Source of the DNA: Bacteroidales bacterium UBA3743
GTDB lineage: Bacteria > Bacteroidota > Bacteroidia > Bacteroidales > Paludibacteraceae
NCBI GenBank assembly: GCA_002371265.1
Contig: DFGT01000027.1
Span: 8,474 to 72,473 of the forward strand
DNA: 64,000 nt
Direction: 5' to 3'
This document shows, piece by piece, positions 16,977 through 25,467 of the stretch (position 1 is the first letter of the stretch; every line of letters starts with the position of its first letter). Both the position numbers and the translations under genes were made by a program. Below the pieces are notes generated by a model. It was not told the origin of the DNA and made no database searches. It worked only from the letters and a program-made list of their open reading frames with translations.

Positions 16977-17067
16977 AGACAATAATAGAGTTTAGACACA
17001 AAAACACAGACATAGTCTACTTTTTAGATACATCTTCTTATTGTTTAATTTAAAAATATCGAACTGT

Positions 17068-17952
17068 ATGAAAAAAATTAACTTAATCACAGTAGCATTG
17101 CTCTTTTTTTCTTCATTCTTTTTCTCTTCATGTGGCAACGCGACAAAAGATTCTAAGGAATCAAGTGTAGAAAAGAAAGAAATTTCAGTAGGTTTTTCTC
17201 CTGGTCCATATTCCGACCTATTCAAAAAGACTATCCAGCCAGCGCTTGAAAAGAAAGGTTACAAAATCAAGATTGTGGAATTTACAGACTGGGTGACTCC
17301 AAATCTTGCGTTGGCAAACAAAGAGATAGACGCCAACATTTACCAGAACACACTATACAGACAAAATTTCTGTGACACAAAGGGCGTTGACCTGACAGCC
17401 ACATTCTCTGTTCCGACTGCCGCACTCGGTCTTTTCTCAGACAAATACAAAGTGAAAAGCATCGACGAGTTGAAAGCCCAGCTTCAGCCAGGAGGCATCG
17501 TATCCGTACCGAACGATGCTGTCAACCTAGCACGTGCACTGCGATTCCTTCGCTCCATCGGTCTGATTACAATTAAATCAACAGTCGACGACAAGACGGC
17601 AACAGAAAACGATATCGACGAGAATCCATTCCAACTTAAAATTGTACCATTGGAAGCTGCTCAATTGCCACGCTCACTCGATGGCAGCACGCTTGCTGTC
17701 ATCCCTGGCAACTACGCAATATCATCCGGATTGAAACTATCGTCTTCCATTGTCGGAGAGACATTGCCATCCGAACTGCTGATCTGGTTCGTTGTACGTT
17801 CAGAAAATGCGAACGCTCAATTCGTAAAAGACGCTCAAGAAGCTTATGAATCAGAAGAATTCAAAAACTATTTTGAAAATCCTGAGAACGAGTTTGACAG
17901 ATTCCAACGTCCACAGTGGTATGTAGACAAATGGAATATCCAAAACAGGTAA
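17068..17952 (+). CDS. metQ: Methionine ABC transporter substrate-binding lipoprotein
   Basis: 294 residues from the ATG at 17068. Lipoprotein signal with lipobox SSC (Cys22). ISVGFSPGPYSDLFKKTIQPALEKKGYKIKIVEFTDWVTPNLALANKEIDANIYQN is the NlpA/MetQ signature (a helical ligand-binding start followed by DANxxQ). Binds methionine or related thioethers at the outer face of the inner membrane. It heads metQNI, with a stem-loop between it and metN, an arrangement that often gives more binding protein than permease. Confidence 0.93.
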   Translation: MKKINLITVALLFFSSFFFSSCGNATKDSKESSVEKKEISVGFSPGPYSDLFKKTIQPALEKKGYKIKIVEFTDWVTPNLALANKEIDANIYQNTLYRQNFCDTKGVDLTATFSVPTAALGLFSDKYKVKSIDELKAQLQPGGIVSVPNDAVNLARALRFLRSIGLITIKSTVDDKTATENDIDENPFQLKIVPLEAAQLPRSLDGSTLAVIPGNYAISSGLKLSSSIVGETLPSELLIWFVVRSENANAQFVKDAQEAYESEEFKNYFENPENEFDRFQRPQWYVDKWNIQNR

Positions 17953-17967
17953 TATTAGGTCCTTTTG

Positions 17968-17998
17968 TAGATGCTCGATTAAGTTAATCGGGCATCTA
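17968..17998 (+). promoter_or_regulatory. Intra-operon hairpin between metQ and metN
   Basis: TAGATGCTCGATTA (17968-17981) pairs with TAATCGGGCATCTA (17985-17998): 14 bp with one G-T pair and a 3-nt loop. No strong T-run, so a stabiliser or partial attenuator limiting metNI relative to metQ. Confidence 0.7.
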
Positions 17999-18025
17999 TT
18001 ATAAAAAAGTTAAAAGATAGAAGGT

Positions 18026-19042
18026 ATGATTAAATTTGATAATGTTAGTGTATCGTTTACCAATAAAAAAGGACAAATAGTAGATGCTGTCAAAAATGTC
18101 TCGTTTAATGTAAATGACGGTGAGATATTGGGAATCGTAGGAACGAGTGGAGCCGGCAAGAGTACACTTCTACGCACAGTCAACCAACTGCAGCTTCCTA
18201 CTGGCGGACATACAATAGTAGACGGAAAAGATATCGGCAGTTTATCGGGAAAGAGTCTTGCTAAATTCCGTCACTCAATAGGCATGATTTTTCAGCAGTT
18301 TAATCTCGTCAGCACCAAGACCGTGGCTCAGAATGTTGCCTTTGCCATGGAGATCGCCGGACACAGCAAAGAGGAGATCAAACGACGTGTGCCTGAACTA
18401 TTGAGCCTTGTAGGATTGTCTGACCGTGCCGACGTCTATCCAAGCACATTGAGTGGAGGTCAGAAACAGAGAGTGGCTATTGCTCGTGCCGTCGCCAATA
18501 ATCCCAAAATATTGCTTTGCGACGAAGCGACTTCAGCACTGGATCCTGAAACCACAAATGATGTCCTGCAACTTCTGGAAGTGATAAACATAAAATTCGG
18601 CATCACCATTGTGCTTATCACCCATGAATTTGATGTGGTCAAGAAAATATGCCATCGTGTGGCAGTGATGAACAAAGGCGAATTGGTAGAAATCGGCGAT
18701 GTATCCGATGTTTTTACGAAGCCTCAGCACGAATTCACAAAAACTCTATTGTCTCACACCTTTGATCTCGACCTTCCTGGACGTCTGACAGAAGACAAGT
18801 CGAAACCACTGGTGAAAATCATATATAATGGAGAAAAAGCAGAAAACGCAATCGTTTCCAACGTAGTGAAACTCTACGACGTAGACGTAAATATTCTTCA
18901 TGGCAAGATTGAGTATATCAACGACAAACCATTTGGCATACTGATTGTCCAATTGATCGGCAAACAAGACGATATTTACAACAGCTTGGATTACTTGAGT
19001 AATAACACATATAGAACGGAGGTGATAAATGAACGAGACTAA
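18026..19042 (+). CDS. metN: Methionine ABC transporter ATP-binding protein
   Basis: 338 residues. Walker A GTSGAGKST (39-47), signature LSGGQKQRVAIARA, Walker B ILLCDEATSALDP, H-loop ITHEFDVV. After residue 250 comes a C-terminal NIL domain (IIYNGEKAENAIVSNVVKLYDVDVNILHGKIEYINDKPFGILIVQLIG), the regulatory methionine-binding domain of MetN. This domain makes the methionine assignment firm. It overlaps metI by 14 nt. Confidence 0.95.
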   Translation: MIKFDNVSVSFTNKKGQIVDAVKNVSFNVNDGEILGIVGTSGAGKSTLLRTVNQLQLPTGGHTIVDGKDIGSLSGKSLAKFRHSIGMIFQQFNLVSTKTVAQNVAFAMEIAGHSKEEIKRRVPELLSLVGLSDRADVYPSTLSGGQKQRVAIARAVANNPKILLCDEATSALDPETTNDVLQLLEVINIKFGITIVLITHEFDVVKKICHRVAVMNKGELVEIGDVSDVFTKPQHEFTKTLLSHTFDLDLPGRLTEDKSKPLVKIIYNGEKAENAIVSNVVKLYDVDVNILHGKIEYINDKPFGILIVQLIGKQDDIYNSLDYLSNNTYRTEVINERD

Positions 19043-19691
19043 TTATTCCGAACTGCTCAACAACCTGTTGCCAGCGTTCGGAGAAACATTGGAGATGTGT
19101 GGAATAGCACTGTTACTTGCAGTCGTATTAGGCACTCCACTCGGAGTGTTGTCATATATTACTAGCAAACATAGCATATGTCAAAATAGAGTTGTGAACC
19201 TTATAGTCGGCTTCTTTATAAATGTCATCATGTCGACGCCGTTCGTCATTCTGCTTGTGTTGCTGTTGCCATTCACACGTTTTGTGGTCGGCACATCAAT
19301 AGGTCCTGAGGCTGCTTCAGTACCTCTTGGAATAGTGGCAATCGCATTCTACGCCCGTTTGGTGGAAGGAAACCTTCATGCTATAGACAAAGGAGTGATT
19401 GAGGCATCATTGGCTATGGGAGCCACATGGTTTAGGATTGTAACCAACGTCTTGTTGCCAGGTGCATTCAGTGGAATGATCCGTGGACTTACCGTTCTGG
19501 CAGTCACATTGGTCGGCTATTCTGCTATGGCAGGTATCGTAGGTGGCGGTGGTGTCGGCGACCTTGCCATCCGTTTCGGATATTATAGGTATCAGACAGA
19601 CATCATGATCATCACTGTGCTTTTGCTTATCATCTTAGTGCAGATTATTCAGACTATAGGAGAAAAAGCGTCAAGAAAAGTGCAGAAATAA
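19029..19691 (+). CDS. metI: Methionine ABC transporter permease
   Basis: 220 residues with five hydrophobic segments. The EAA loop EASLAMGATWFRIVTNVLLPGAFSGMIRG contacts MetN. PLGIVAIAFYARLVEGNLHAIDKG and GYSAMAGIVGGGGVGDLAIRFGY are MetI hallmarks. Last gene of metQNI; a long inverted repeat follows. Confidence 0.95.
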   Translation: MNETNYSELLNNLLPAFGETLEMCGIALLLAVVLGTPLGVLSYITSKHSICQNRVVNLIVGFFINVIMSTPFVILLVLLLPFTRFVVGTSIGPEAASVPLGIVAIAFYARLVEGNLHAIDKGVIEASLAMGATWFRIVTNVLLPGAFSGMIRGLTVLAVTLVGYSAMAGIVGGGGVGDLAIRFGYYRYQTDIMIITVLLLIILVQIIQTIGEKASRKVQK

Positions 19692-19787
19692 ACATCTGAA
19701 GACAACTATCCTAATCTTCCATCAGAATAGTTTTTCTAAAATATTGTTTATTTTCATAATAGTCCAAACGAATATTCTATAAAAATA

Positions 19788-19838
19788 CCCAATAATAGGT
19801 AGATTATCTATAATCATCCGTATTATTGGGCATCTTTT
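19788..19838 (+). terminator. Terminator after metI
   Basis: CCCAATAATA (19788-19797) pairs with TATTATTGGG (19821-19830); inner GATTAT/ATAATC extends the stem to a near-complete long hairpin. It is followed by CATCTTTTTC. Confidence 0.8.
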
Positions 19839-19848
19839 TCTATCGCAA

Positions 19849-19856
19849 TACCTTTG
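19849..19856 (+). promoter_or_regulatory. -7 promoter element of the second nitrogenase-like operon
   Basis: TACCTTTG matches TAnnTTTG, 36 nt before the ATG at 19893. It rules out the longer reading from a TTG at 19854. Confidence 0.65.
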
Positions 19857-19892
19857 CAATACAAAACAACAAGTAAAACTAAAACATCATAT

Positions 19893-20876
19893 ATGGCAAA
19901 TATTCATCAGTCCATCGCAGAATTAGTGGGTAAGACTCCCCTACTGCAGCTTAACGGATATAAAAAGGCAAAAAATCTTGGTGCGAACATCATCGCAAAA
20001 TTAGAGTACTTCAACCCCAACCAGTCTGTCAAGGACAGAATTGCCCTTGCAATGGTGGAGACAGCAGAAAAAGAAGGCAAACTTAAAAAGGGCGACACAA
20101 TCATAGAGCTAACCAGTGGCAACACAGGTGTGGGACTTGCAGCAATCGCAGCAGCCAAGGGTTATAATTTCCGCGTCTACATTCAAGACCAAGTGTCGAA
20201 GGAGCGTTTTCAAGTGATTCATGCATTGGGTGGAAAGACAGTGAAACTTTCAGAGGTTCCTGAAATCGTGGAGAGTTTTGAGAAAAACGGTCCTGACTTC
20301 ATCGAGTGTGTAAAGGCATTGGAGCGTCACGTGGCAGGAGAAAAAAATCTTTGGTTTGCCGACCAGACTCGCAATCCAGCCAATCCAAACGTACATTTCA
20401 ACACTACTGGCCCTGAAATTTGGAACGACACAGACGGAAAAGTCGATGTCTTCGTAGCTTGTGTGGGTACAGGAGGAACATTGTCTGGAGTTGGAAACTT
20501 CCTAAAATCCAAAAATCCTAACGTAAAAATATACGGTGTGCAACCTACAGAGGACTCATTCCAGTCGCCTGAACGACCAGACCAGGAGGAGATCACAGGA
20601 GTACACCCATTCGAAAACACAAAAGAGGAATATATTCCAGCAAACTTGGACCGCAAAGTGTACGACGGATATTTTGAGATACATACAGACCAAGCCTACG
20701 AAGCTGCGCGTCTTTTGGCAAAAAAGGATGGTGTGTTGGTTGGAGCCTCATCAGGTGCAGCTCTTTACGCAGCCACTCAACTTGCTCAAAAAGAAGAATT
20801 CAAAGGCAAAAATATAGTTGTGCTTTTGCCAGACACAGGTTTAAGATATCTATCGACTCATTTGTTTGAAGAATAA
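19893..20876 (+). CDS. Cysteine synthase-like PLP enzyme paired with nitrogenase-like genes
   Basis: 327 residues. ELVGKTPLLQL start, PLP lysine K47 (NQSVKDRIA), LTSGNTG loop (73-78), CVGTGGTLSG, GASSGAALYA. It is CysK-like but differs from the cysK at 4709 in the substrate region: VYIQDQVSKERFQVIHALGG replaces the usual LPDTMSxERR, and a 20-residue stretch (SPERPDQEEITGVHPFENTKEEYIP) is inserted. It might use a thiol other than sulfide, or another acyl-amino acid. It is 14 nt before the D gene of pair 2, so its product probably consumes what that enzyme releases (inference). Confidence 0.88.
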   Translation: MANIHQSIAELVGKTPLLQLNGYKKAKNLGANIIAKLEYFNPNQSVKDRIALAMVETAEKEGKLKKGDTIIELTSGNTGVGLAAIAAAKGYNFRVYIQDQVSKERFQVIHALGGKTVKLSEVPEIVESFEKNGPDFIECVKALERHVAGEKNLWFADQTRNPANPNVHFNTTGPEIWNDTDGKVDVFVACVGTGGTLSGVGNFLKSKNPNVKIYGVQPTEDSFQSPERPDQEEITGVHPFENTKEEYIPANLDRKVYDGYFEIHTDQAYEAARLLAKKDGVLVGASSGAALYAATQLAQKEEFKGKNIVVLLPDTGLRYLSTHLFEE

Positions 20877-20890
20877 AAATTAAAAAATCC

Positions 20891-22360
20891 ATGGCCATAA
20901 ATTTAAACAATTCCAATGTAGCTGTGCGTGAGAATCGTATCGGTTCAATCACCGGCTACATCGGTTCATTAAAAGATTTAGCAGAGAAATCACAATGCGG
21001 CACATTGAAAGGATGTGCACGATGTTTCTCTCAGTCAAGCACTTGTCTATCCCTTTGCGGATTGAGTCAGTTGGCAGGAATCCGTGACGTCGCTATTATC
21101 CATCACGGTCCTTCAGGATGCTCTGTGACCAGTTCGACCAGCTACTATATGTCGAAAGTAATGTCGAAGAAACGAGGTGTCACATCAGACACTGTCTATG
21201 TCGGAACTGACATGAACGAGAAAGACACGATCTTCGGATCAACGGAAGCTCTTAGAAAAATCATTCTGGAGACATACAAACGCTACAAACCCAAAGCGAT
21301 ATTTGTGTCGAGCAGTTGTGCAACCGGAATCATCGGAGAAGACATCGACAGCATCGTCGACGATGTGAAAGATGAAATAGAAGTACCGGTTGTAGCTGTG
21401 CACTGTGAAGGTTTCAAGTCGAAGATCTGGGCAACAGGATTCGATATCTCCGACCATGCAGTCATGCAATCGATCGTCCAGAAGCCACGTCCTGGAGTAA
21501 AAACCAACAAGATCAATTTCAAGAACTTCTTCGAGTCGGCACGTCCGGAAATTATCGAGATGTTCAAGCAGTTTGATCTGGATCCCGTCTTCTTATATTG
21601 CAATTCGACAGTGGAAGAGCTTTCACATCTTTCAGAAAGCCTTGCCACAACATGTATCTGTGGCACTTTGGGCAATTACCTTGGCAACGCGTTGGAGGAG
21701 AAATACGGAGTGCCATACGTACGAAGTATCAACCAATGTGGAATCATCGGTTTTGAGACTTGGCTTCGCGAGATCGGAAAAGTGACACACAGAGAAGATA
21801 AGATAGAGAAATATATCCAGGAACAACGTGCCATCTATCTACCAAAGATAGAAGAGGTGAAGAAAGAGTTGACTGGATTGACCGCCGTCCTCGGTATGGG
21901 TCCGGGCTACACATTTGAGGTTTCCAGAGTGTTGAACGAGCTTGGAATCAAAGTAGTATGGGCTTTGGCTTGGCACTACGACAAAAAATATGAGAACGGA
22001 GATGTGCCTCCATCAATGAAATATCTGTTGGACAACGACATTGAGTTCGAAACATCTGTGGCCGACCAGCAGAACTACGAGGTGATGAACATCCTCAACA
22101 AATATAAGCCAGACATGTATCTTTCACGTCACCCCGGCTCTACAGTCTGGGCGATAAAGAATGGAACACCAGCGATCTATGTGGCAGACGAATACATGAT
22201 TTTCGGATACAAACACACATTGGAGTTTGCAAACGCAATTCTCGACACTGTCAGAAACAGAAGTTTCGAGGAAAATCTTGCGATCCATACACACAATGGT
22301 GGTACGAACAAAAGGTTGATAAATTTTTTGAGGAGGCAAAATAATGGCAAAGATACTTGA
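20891..22360 (+). CDS. Nitrogenase-like component 1 alpha subunit (NifD-like), pair 2
   Basis: 489 residues. P-cluster cysteines C52 (SSTCLSLC), C77 (HHGPSGCSV) and C143 (SSCATGIIGEDID). The cofactor Cys counterpart is C257 (TTCICGTLGNYLG). The extra motif before the P-cluster set is again present (C36-x5-C42-x2-C45). At the place where pair 1 has DEHIPIGY, this protein has DEYMIFGY (Tyr435), so any His ligand there is lost; both keep a His in RHPG (H414 here). This difference suggests that the two pairs have different substrates or cofactor environments. It overlaps the K gene by 17 nt. Confidence 0.88.
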   Translation: MAINLNNSNVAVRENRIGSITGYIGSLKDLAEKSQCGTLKGCARCFSQSSTCLSLCGLSQLAGIRDVAIIHHGPSGCSVTSSTSYYMSKVMSKKRGVTSDTVYVGTDMNEKDTIFGSTEALRKIILETYKRYKPKAIFVSSSCATGIIGEDIDSIVDDVKDEIEVPVVAVHCEGFKSKIWATGFDISDHAVMQSIVQKPRPGVKTNKINFKNFFESARPEIIEMFKQFDLDPVFLYCNSTVEELSHLSESLATTCICGTLGNYLGNALEEKYGVPYVRSINQCGIIGFETWLREIGKVTHREDKIEKYIQEQRAIYLPKIEEVKKELTGLTAVLGMGPGYTFEVSRVLNELGIKVVWALAWHYDKKYENGDVPPSMKYLLDNDIEFETSVADQQNYEVMNILNKYKPDMYLSRHPGSTVWAIKNGTPAIYVADEYMIFGYKHTLEFANAILDTVRNRSFEENLAIHTHNGGTNKRLINFLRRQNNGKDT

Positions 22361-23642
22361 CAAACAAAGATATAAATGTGCATTGGCGGCTATGCAGACC
22401 GTCCAGGCAATCGACCGTGCATGCCCAGTGCTCCATTCCGGCCCTGGCTGCGCGCAAAAACTTTCAGACACGACAGGAAGTTCGGGATACCTGTCGCCAC
22501 AGATTTTCCCTTGTACATCCATCAACGAGAAAGATGTGGTGTTCGGAGGAGTGAAAAAGTTGGAATCAACTATCGCCAACGCGTTGAAGGTGATTGACGC
22601 GGATTTGTATGTGGTGTTGACGGGATGTATTCCTGAGATTGTGGGAGACGACGTCGCAGATGTTGTATCTAAATTCTCCGATGCTGAAAAACCTGTAGTT
22701 TTTGCACCGACAGCCGGCTTTAAGGGCAACAACTACAAAGGACACGAACAGGTGGTGGAGGCAATCGTCACCCAGTATCTCAAGAAGTCGGACGACAAAC
22801 AGAAAGGACTTGTAAACATCTGGGCTGACGTGCCTTACCAGGATCTGTTCTGGCTTGGAAACATCCGTGAACTGGAGAATCTGTTGACTGAAATCGGCCT
22901 TACACCAAACACTATCTTCGGCTATCAGCGTGGCATCGAGAACATCAACAAGATTCCTCATGCTGAATTCAACTTGCTTGTCTCACCATGGGTAGGATTG
23001 AAGAACATGAAGACGATGGAAAAGACGCTTGGAATTCCATATCTCCACTACCCTGTGTTGCCAGTCGGAGCCACTGAGACAGGCAAATTTCTCCGTGAAG
23101 TCGGCAAATTCGCCAATATCGACGAGGGAAAAGTCGAGGCAGTCATCAAGAAACATGAGGACTACTTCTACTACCTGATCTCACGTTATGCCGATCTCTT
23201 CTTGGAAAACCGTGTGATCAACAAACAATTCAGTGTCGTGGCTGACGCTCAATACTCTTTGGCTATCACAAAATTCCTTGTGAACGATTTGGGTTTGACT
23301 CCTGCCAAGCAATTCGTCACAGACGATACGCCAAAAGAGTATCAGGAAGCAATAAAGGCAGAATTCAATAATCTCAACTTTGGAATCAAAGCCGACGTCG
23401 CCTTTGAGACTGACGGATTCAAGATCCACGAGGCGATAAAAGAGCACGACTATCATGGCTATCCTTTGGTGTTGGGCGGATATTACGAGAAAGAGTTGAC
23501 AGAGAAATTGAAAGGAAACTTCCTCAATATTTCATGGCCAGTCCTAGACAAAGTAGTCTTTGACGATTTTTATGTGGGCTATACAGGAGGAATCCGACTG
23601 ATCGAAGATATCTACACCGTAGCGGTTCAGCGATTCAATTAG
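22344..23642 (+). CDS. Nitrogenase-like component 1 beta subunit (NifK-like), pair 2
   Basis: 432 residues. P-cluster cysteines C12 (YKCALAAM), C36 (HSGPGCAQK) and C95 (LTGCIPEIVGDDV). All three are kept, unlike NifN, which argues that pair 2 is an enzyme and not a NifEN scaffold. VSPWVGLKNMKTMEKTLGIPYLHYPVLPVGATETGKFLREV aligns well with the pair 1 beta subunit, so the two pairs come from one duplication or share an ancestor outside classical nitrogenase. The start overlaps the D gene by 17 nt. Confidence 0.88.
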   Translation: MAKILDKQRYKCALAAMQTVQAIDRACPVLHSGPGCAQKLSDTTGSSGYLSPQIFPCTSINEKDVVFGGVKKLESTIANALKVIDADLYVVLTGCIPEIVGDDVADVVSKFSDAEKPVVFAPTAGFKGNNYKGHEQVVEAIVTQYLKKSDDKQKGLVNIWADVPYQDLFWLGNIRELENLLTEIGLTPNTIFGYQRGIENINKIPHAEFNLLVSPWVGLKNMKTMEKTLGIPYLHYPVLPVGATETGKFLREVGKFANIDEGKVEAVIKKHEDYFYYLISRYADLFLENRVINKQFSVVADAQYSLAITKFLVNDLGLTPAKQFVTDDTPKEYQEAIKAEFNNLNFGIKADVAFETDGFKIHEAIKEHDYHGYPLVLGGYYEKELTEKLKGNFLNISWPVLDKVVFDDFYVGYTGGIRLIEDIYTVAVQRFN

Positions 23643-23695
23643 TCATTTATGACTCTGTAAAAATTTAATTCTAAAGACTTTTATTTTTATGGCCG

Positions 23696-23762
23696 GCATC
23701 TTGTTGACATTCTATAGGTAGCGATTAGCAGCATCACAACCCAATGGAATACAACAAGATGC
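23696..23762 (+). promoter_or_regulatory. Inverted repeat between the K gene and the C-S lyase
   Basis: GCATCTTGTTG (23696-23706) and CAACAAGATGC (23752-23762) are a perfect 11-bp inverted repeat with a 45-nt loop, then TTTATT. The second arm ends 15 nt before the ATG, so the fold could affect translation or transcription of the lyase gene. Confidence 0.55.
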
Positions 23763-23777
23763 TTTATTAATTATATC

Positions 23778-24959
23778 ATGAGTGAAAGGAATTTAGACTT
23801 TGACACGATAATCGAGCGTCGCAACACAATGTCATTGAAATATGACTATGCGGAACGATTAGGTTTTCCAGCGGACATATTGCCACTTTGGATTGCCGAC
23901 ATGGATTTCAAGACATCTAGTTACGTGCAAGACGCGCTGAAAGAAGTTGTCGAACATGGAATCTTCGGATACAGCGAGGCATTGTCAGATTATTATGTCG
24001 CTGTAAGAGAGTATTTTCAAAAGAAATATAATTATGATTTTGAAGAAAGAGAATTGATAAAAACGCCAGGCGTCGTATTTGCCATTGCCGTAGCCGTAAG
24101 GTCGCTGACCAATGAAGGCGATGCGGTTATGATCCAAAGTCCTGTCTATTATCCATTTTCCGCCACTATCGAACACAATGGCCGAAAAGTTGTAGACAGC
24201 ACTCTGACATACGACGAAAAAGAAAACAGGTATGTCATTGATTTCAAGGATTTCGAGCAAAAAATCGTCGACAATGATGTGAGATTATTTTTGTTGTGCA
24301 ATCCCCACAACCCTGTATCAAGAGTATGGAGCAAAGAAGAGCTGCTGAAATTAGGAGATATTTGTTTTAGGCATAATGTGCTAGTGATAAGCGACGAAAT
24401 ACACGCCGATTTCACATTCGTAGGAAAGCACCACGTATTTGCAAGTCTACGACCTGAATTTGAAGACATTACCGTCACTTGCACATCTCCGTCCAAAACA
24501 TTCAATCTTGCCGGTCTGCAACTGGCAAACATAATCATAAAAAATCCGACAGTCAGGAGAGCTTTCGTTCATGAATCCAGAGTCTCGGGATACAGTGAAC
24601 TGAATGTTATGGGATATGTCAGCACCGTCGCAGCATACAGGAATGGAGGCGAATGGTATGATGCGATGCTCGAATATATAAGGAAGAATGCTGAATATGT
24701 AAAAGAATTTGTCGACGCGAATCTTCCCAAAATCAGGATGATCAACCACGAAGCCACATATCTGGTGTGGTTGGATTTCCGAAAAACAGGATTGTCCGTC
24801 GATGAACTAGACAACAAAATCATCTATCAATCAAGATTATGGCTCGACAGCGGAAAGATATTTGGAAAAAGTGGAGAAGGATTCCAACGCATCAACGTAG
24901 CATGTCCGAGAAAAATACTTGAAGAGGCAATGAAGAGATTAAAAGAGGTGTTTGGATGA
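23778..24959 (+). CDS. patB: MalY/PatB-family cystathionine beta-lyase (C-S lyase)
   Basis: 393 residues, aminotransferase class I/II fold. LPLWIADMDF, GIFGYSEALSDYYVAV, NPHNPVSRVW, SDEIHADF and the PLP lysine K240 in SPSKTFNLAGLQ are the PatB/MalY signatures. These enzymes cleave the C-S bond of cystathionine or S-substituted cysteines to release a thiol, pyruvate and ammonia. It sits last in the second nitrogenase-like operon before a strong terminator, which ties it to handling thioether substrates or products. Confidence 0.94.
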   Translation: MSERNLDFDTIIERRNTMSLKYDYAERLGFPADILPLWIADMDFKTSSYVQDALKEVVEHGIFGYSEALSDYYVAVREYFQKKYNYDFEERELIKTPGVVFAIAVAVRSLTNEGDAVMIQSPVYYPFSATIEHNGRKVVDSTLTYDEKENRYVIDFKDFEQKIVDNDVRLFLLCNPHNPVSRVWSKEELLKLGDICFRHNVLVISDEIHADFTFVGKHHVFASLRPEFEDITVTCTSPSKTFNLAGLQLANIIIKNPTVRRAFVHESRVSGYSELNVMGYVSTVAAYRNGGEWYDAMLEYIRKNAEYVKEFVDANLPKIRMINHEATYLVWLDFRKTGLSVDELDNKIIYQSRLWLDSGKIFGKSGEGFQRINVACPRKILEEAMKRLKEVFG

Positions 24960-25004
24960 AATAGCATCGCTATACTAAAATCTTATTTCGAATGTTATAA
25001 TGTT

Positions 25005-25039
25005 AAATGGTGTATCGGATTTCCGATACACCATTTTTT
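25005..25039 (+). terminator. Terminator of the second nitrogenase-like operon
   Basis: A perfect 14-bp stem (AAATGGTGTATCGG/CCGATACACCATTT, 25005-25018/25023-25036) with a 4-nt loop and T-run. Confidence 0.92.
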
Positions 25040-25046
25040 GTAGAAT

Positions 25047-25440
25047 TCAGCGACTCAAACCGAAAAATTTATGGTAAAATTGGCGGTTGCAACCGAAAAA
25101 TTCAGTTAAATTCAGCGGTCACAACCGAAAAATTTAGGGTAAAATTGGCGGTCACAACCGAAAAATTCAGTTAAATTCAGCGGTTACAACCGAAAAATTA
25201 AGGGTAAAATTGGTGGTTGCAACCGAAAAATTAAGGATAAAATTGGTGGGTACAACCGAAAAATTTAGGGTAAATTGGTGGGTACAACCGAAAATTTTAG
25301 GATAAATTTGGCGGTTACAACCGAAAATTTTAGGATAAAATTGGCGGTTACAACCGAAAAATTTAGGATAAAATTGGCGGTTACAACCGAAAAATTTAGG
25401 GTAAAATTGGCGGTTGCAACCGAAAAATTCAGTTAAATTC
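25047..25440. repeat. Minisatellite, about 12 units of about 33 bp
   Basis: Each unit has TGGCGGTTnCAACCG, then AAAAATT and either TAGGGTAAAAT, TAGGATAAAAT or CAGTTAAAT. The CGGTTnCAACCG core is itself palindromic. There are no unique spacers. The unit types alternate in the left part and become uniform in the right part, as after recent local expansion. No ORF is carried through the array. Confidence 0.92.
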
Positions 25441-25444
25441 CATA

Positions 25445-25467
25445 CAGCAGGCAGGTTTGAAACCTGC
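25445..25467. repeat. REP-like palindrome (GGCAGGTTT family)
   Basis: GGCAGGTTTGAAACCTGCC is a 19-nt palindrome. A decayed relative lies at 25655-25682, another at 44421-44451 and a good one at 55686-55713. The remaining sequence to 25696 shows no gene. Confidence 0.75.

Noticed and set aside
20891..23642. Treating D2/K2 as NifEN scaffold proteins
   Set aside because: The beta subunit keeps all three P-cluster cysteines and the alpha subunit keeps four cluster ligands, which NifEN does not; an enzyme role fits better.
25047..25440. Second CRISPR array
   Set aside because: The units follow each other without unique spacers; it is a minisatellite.
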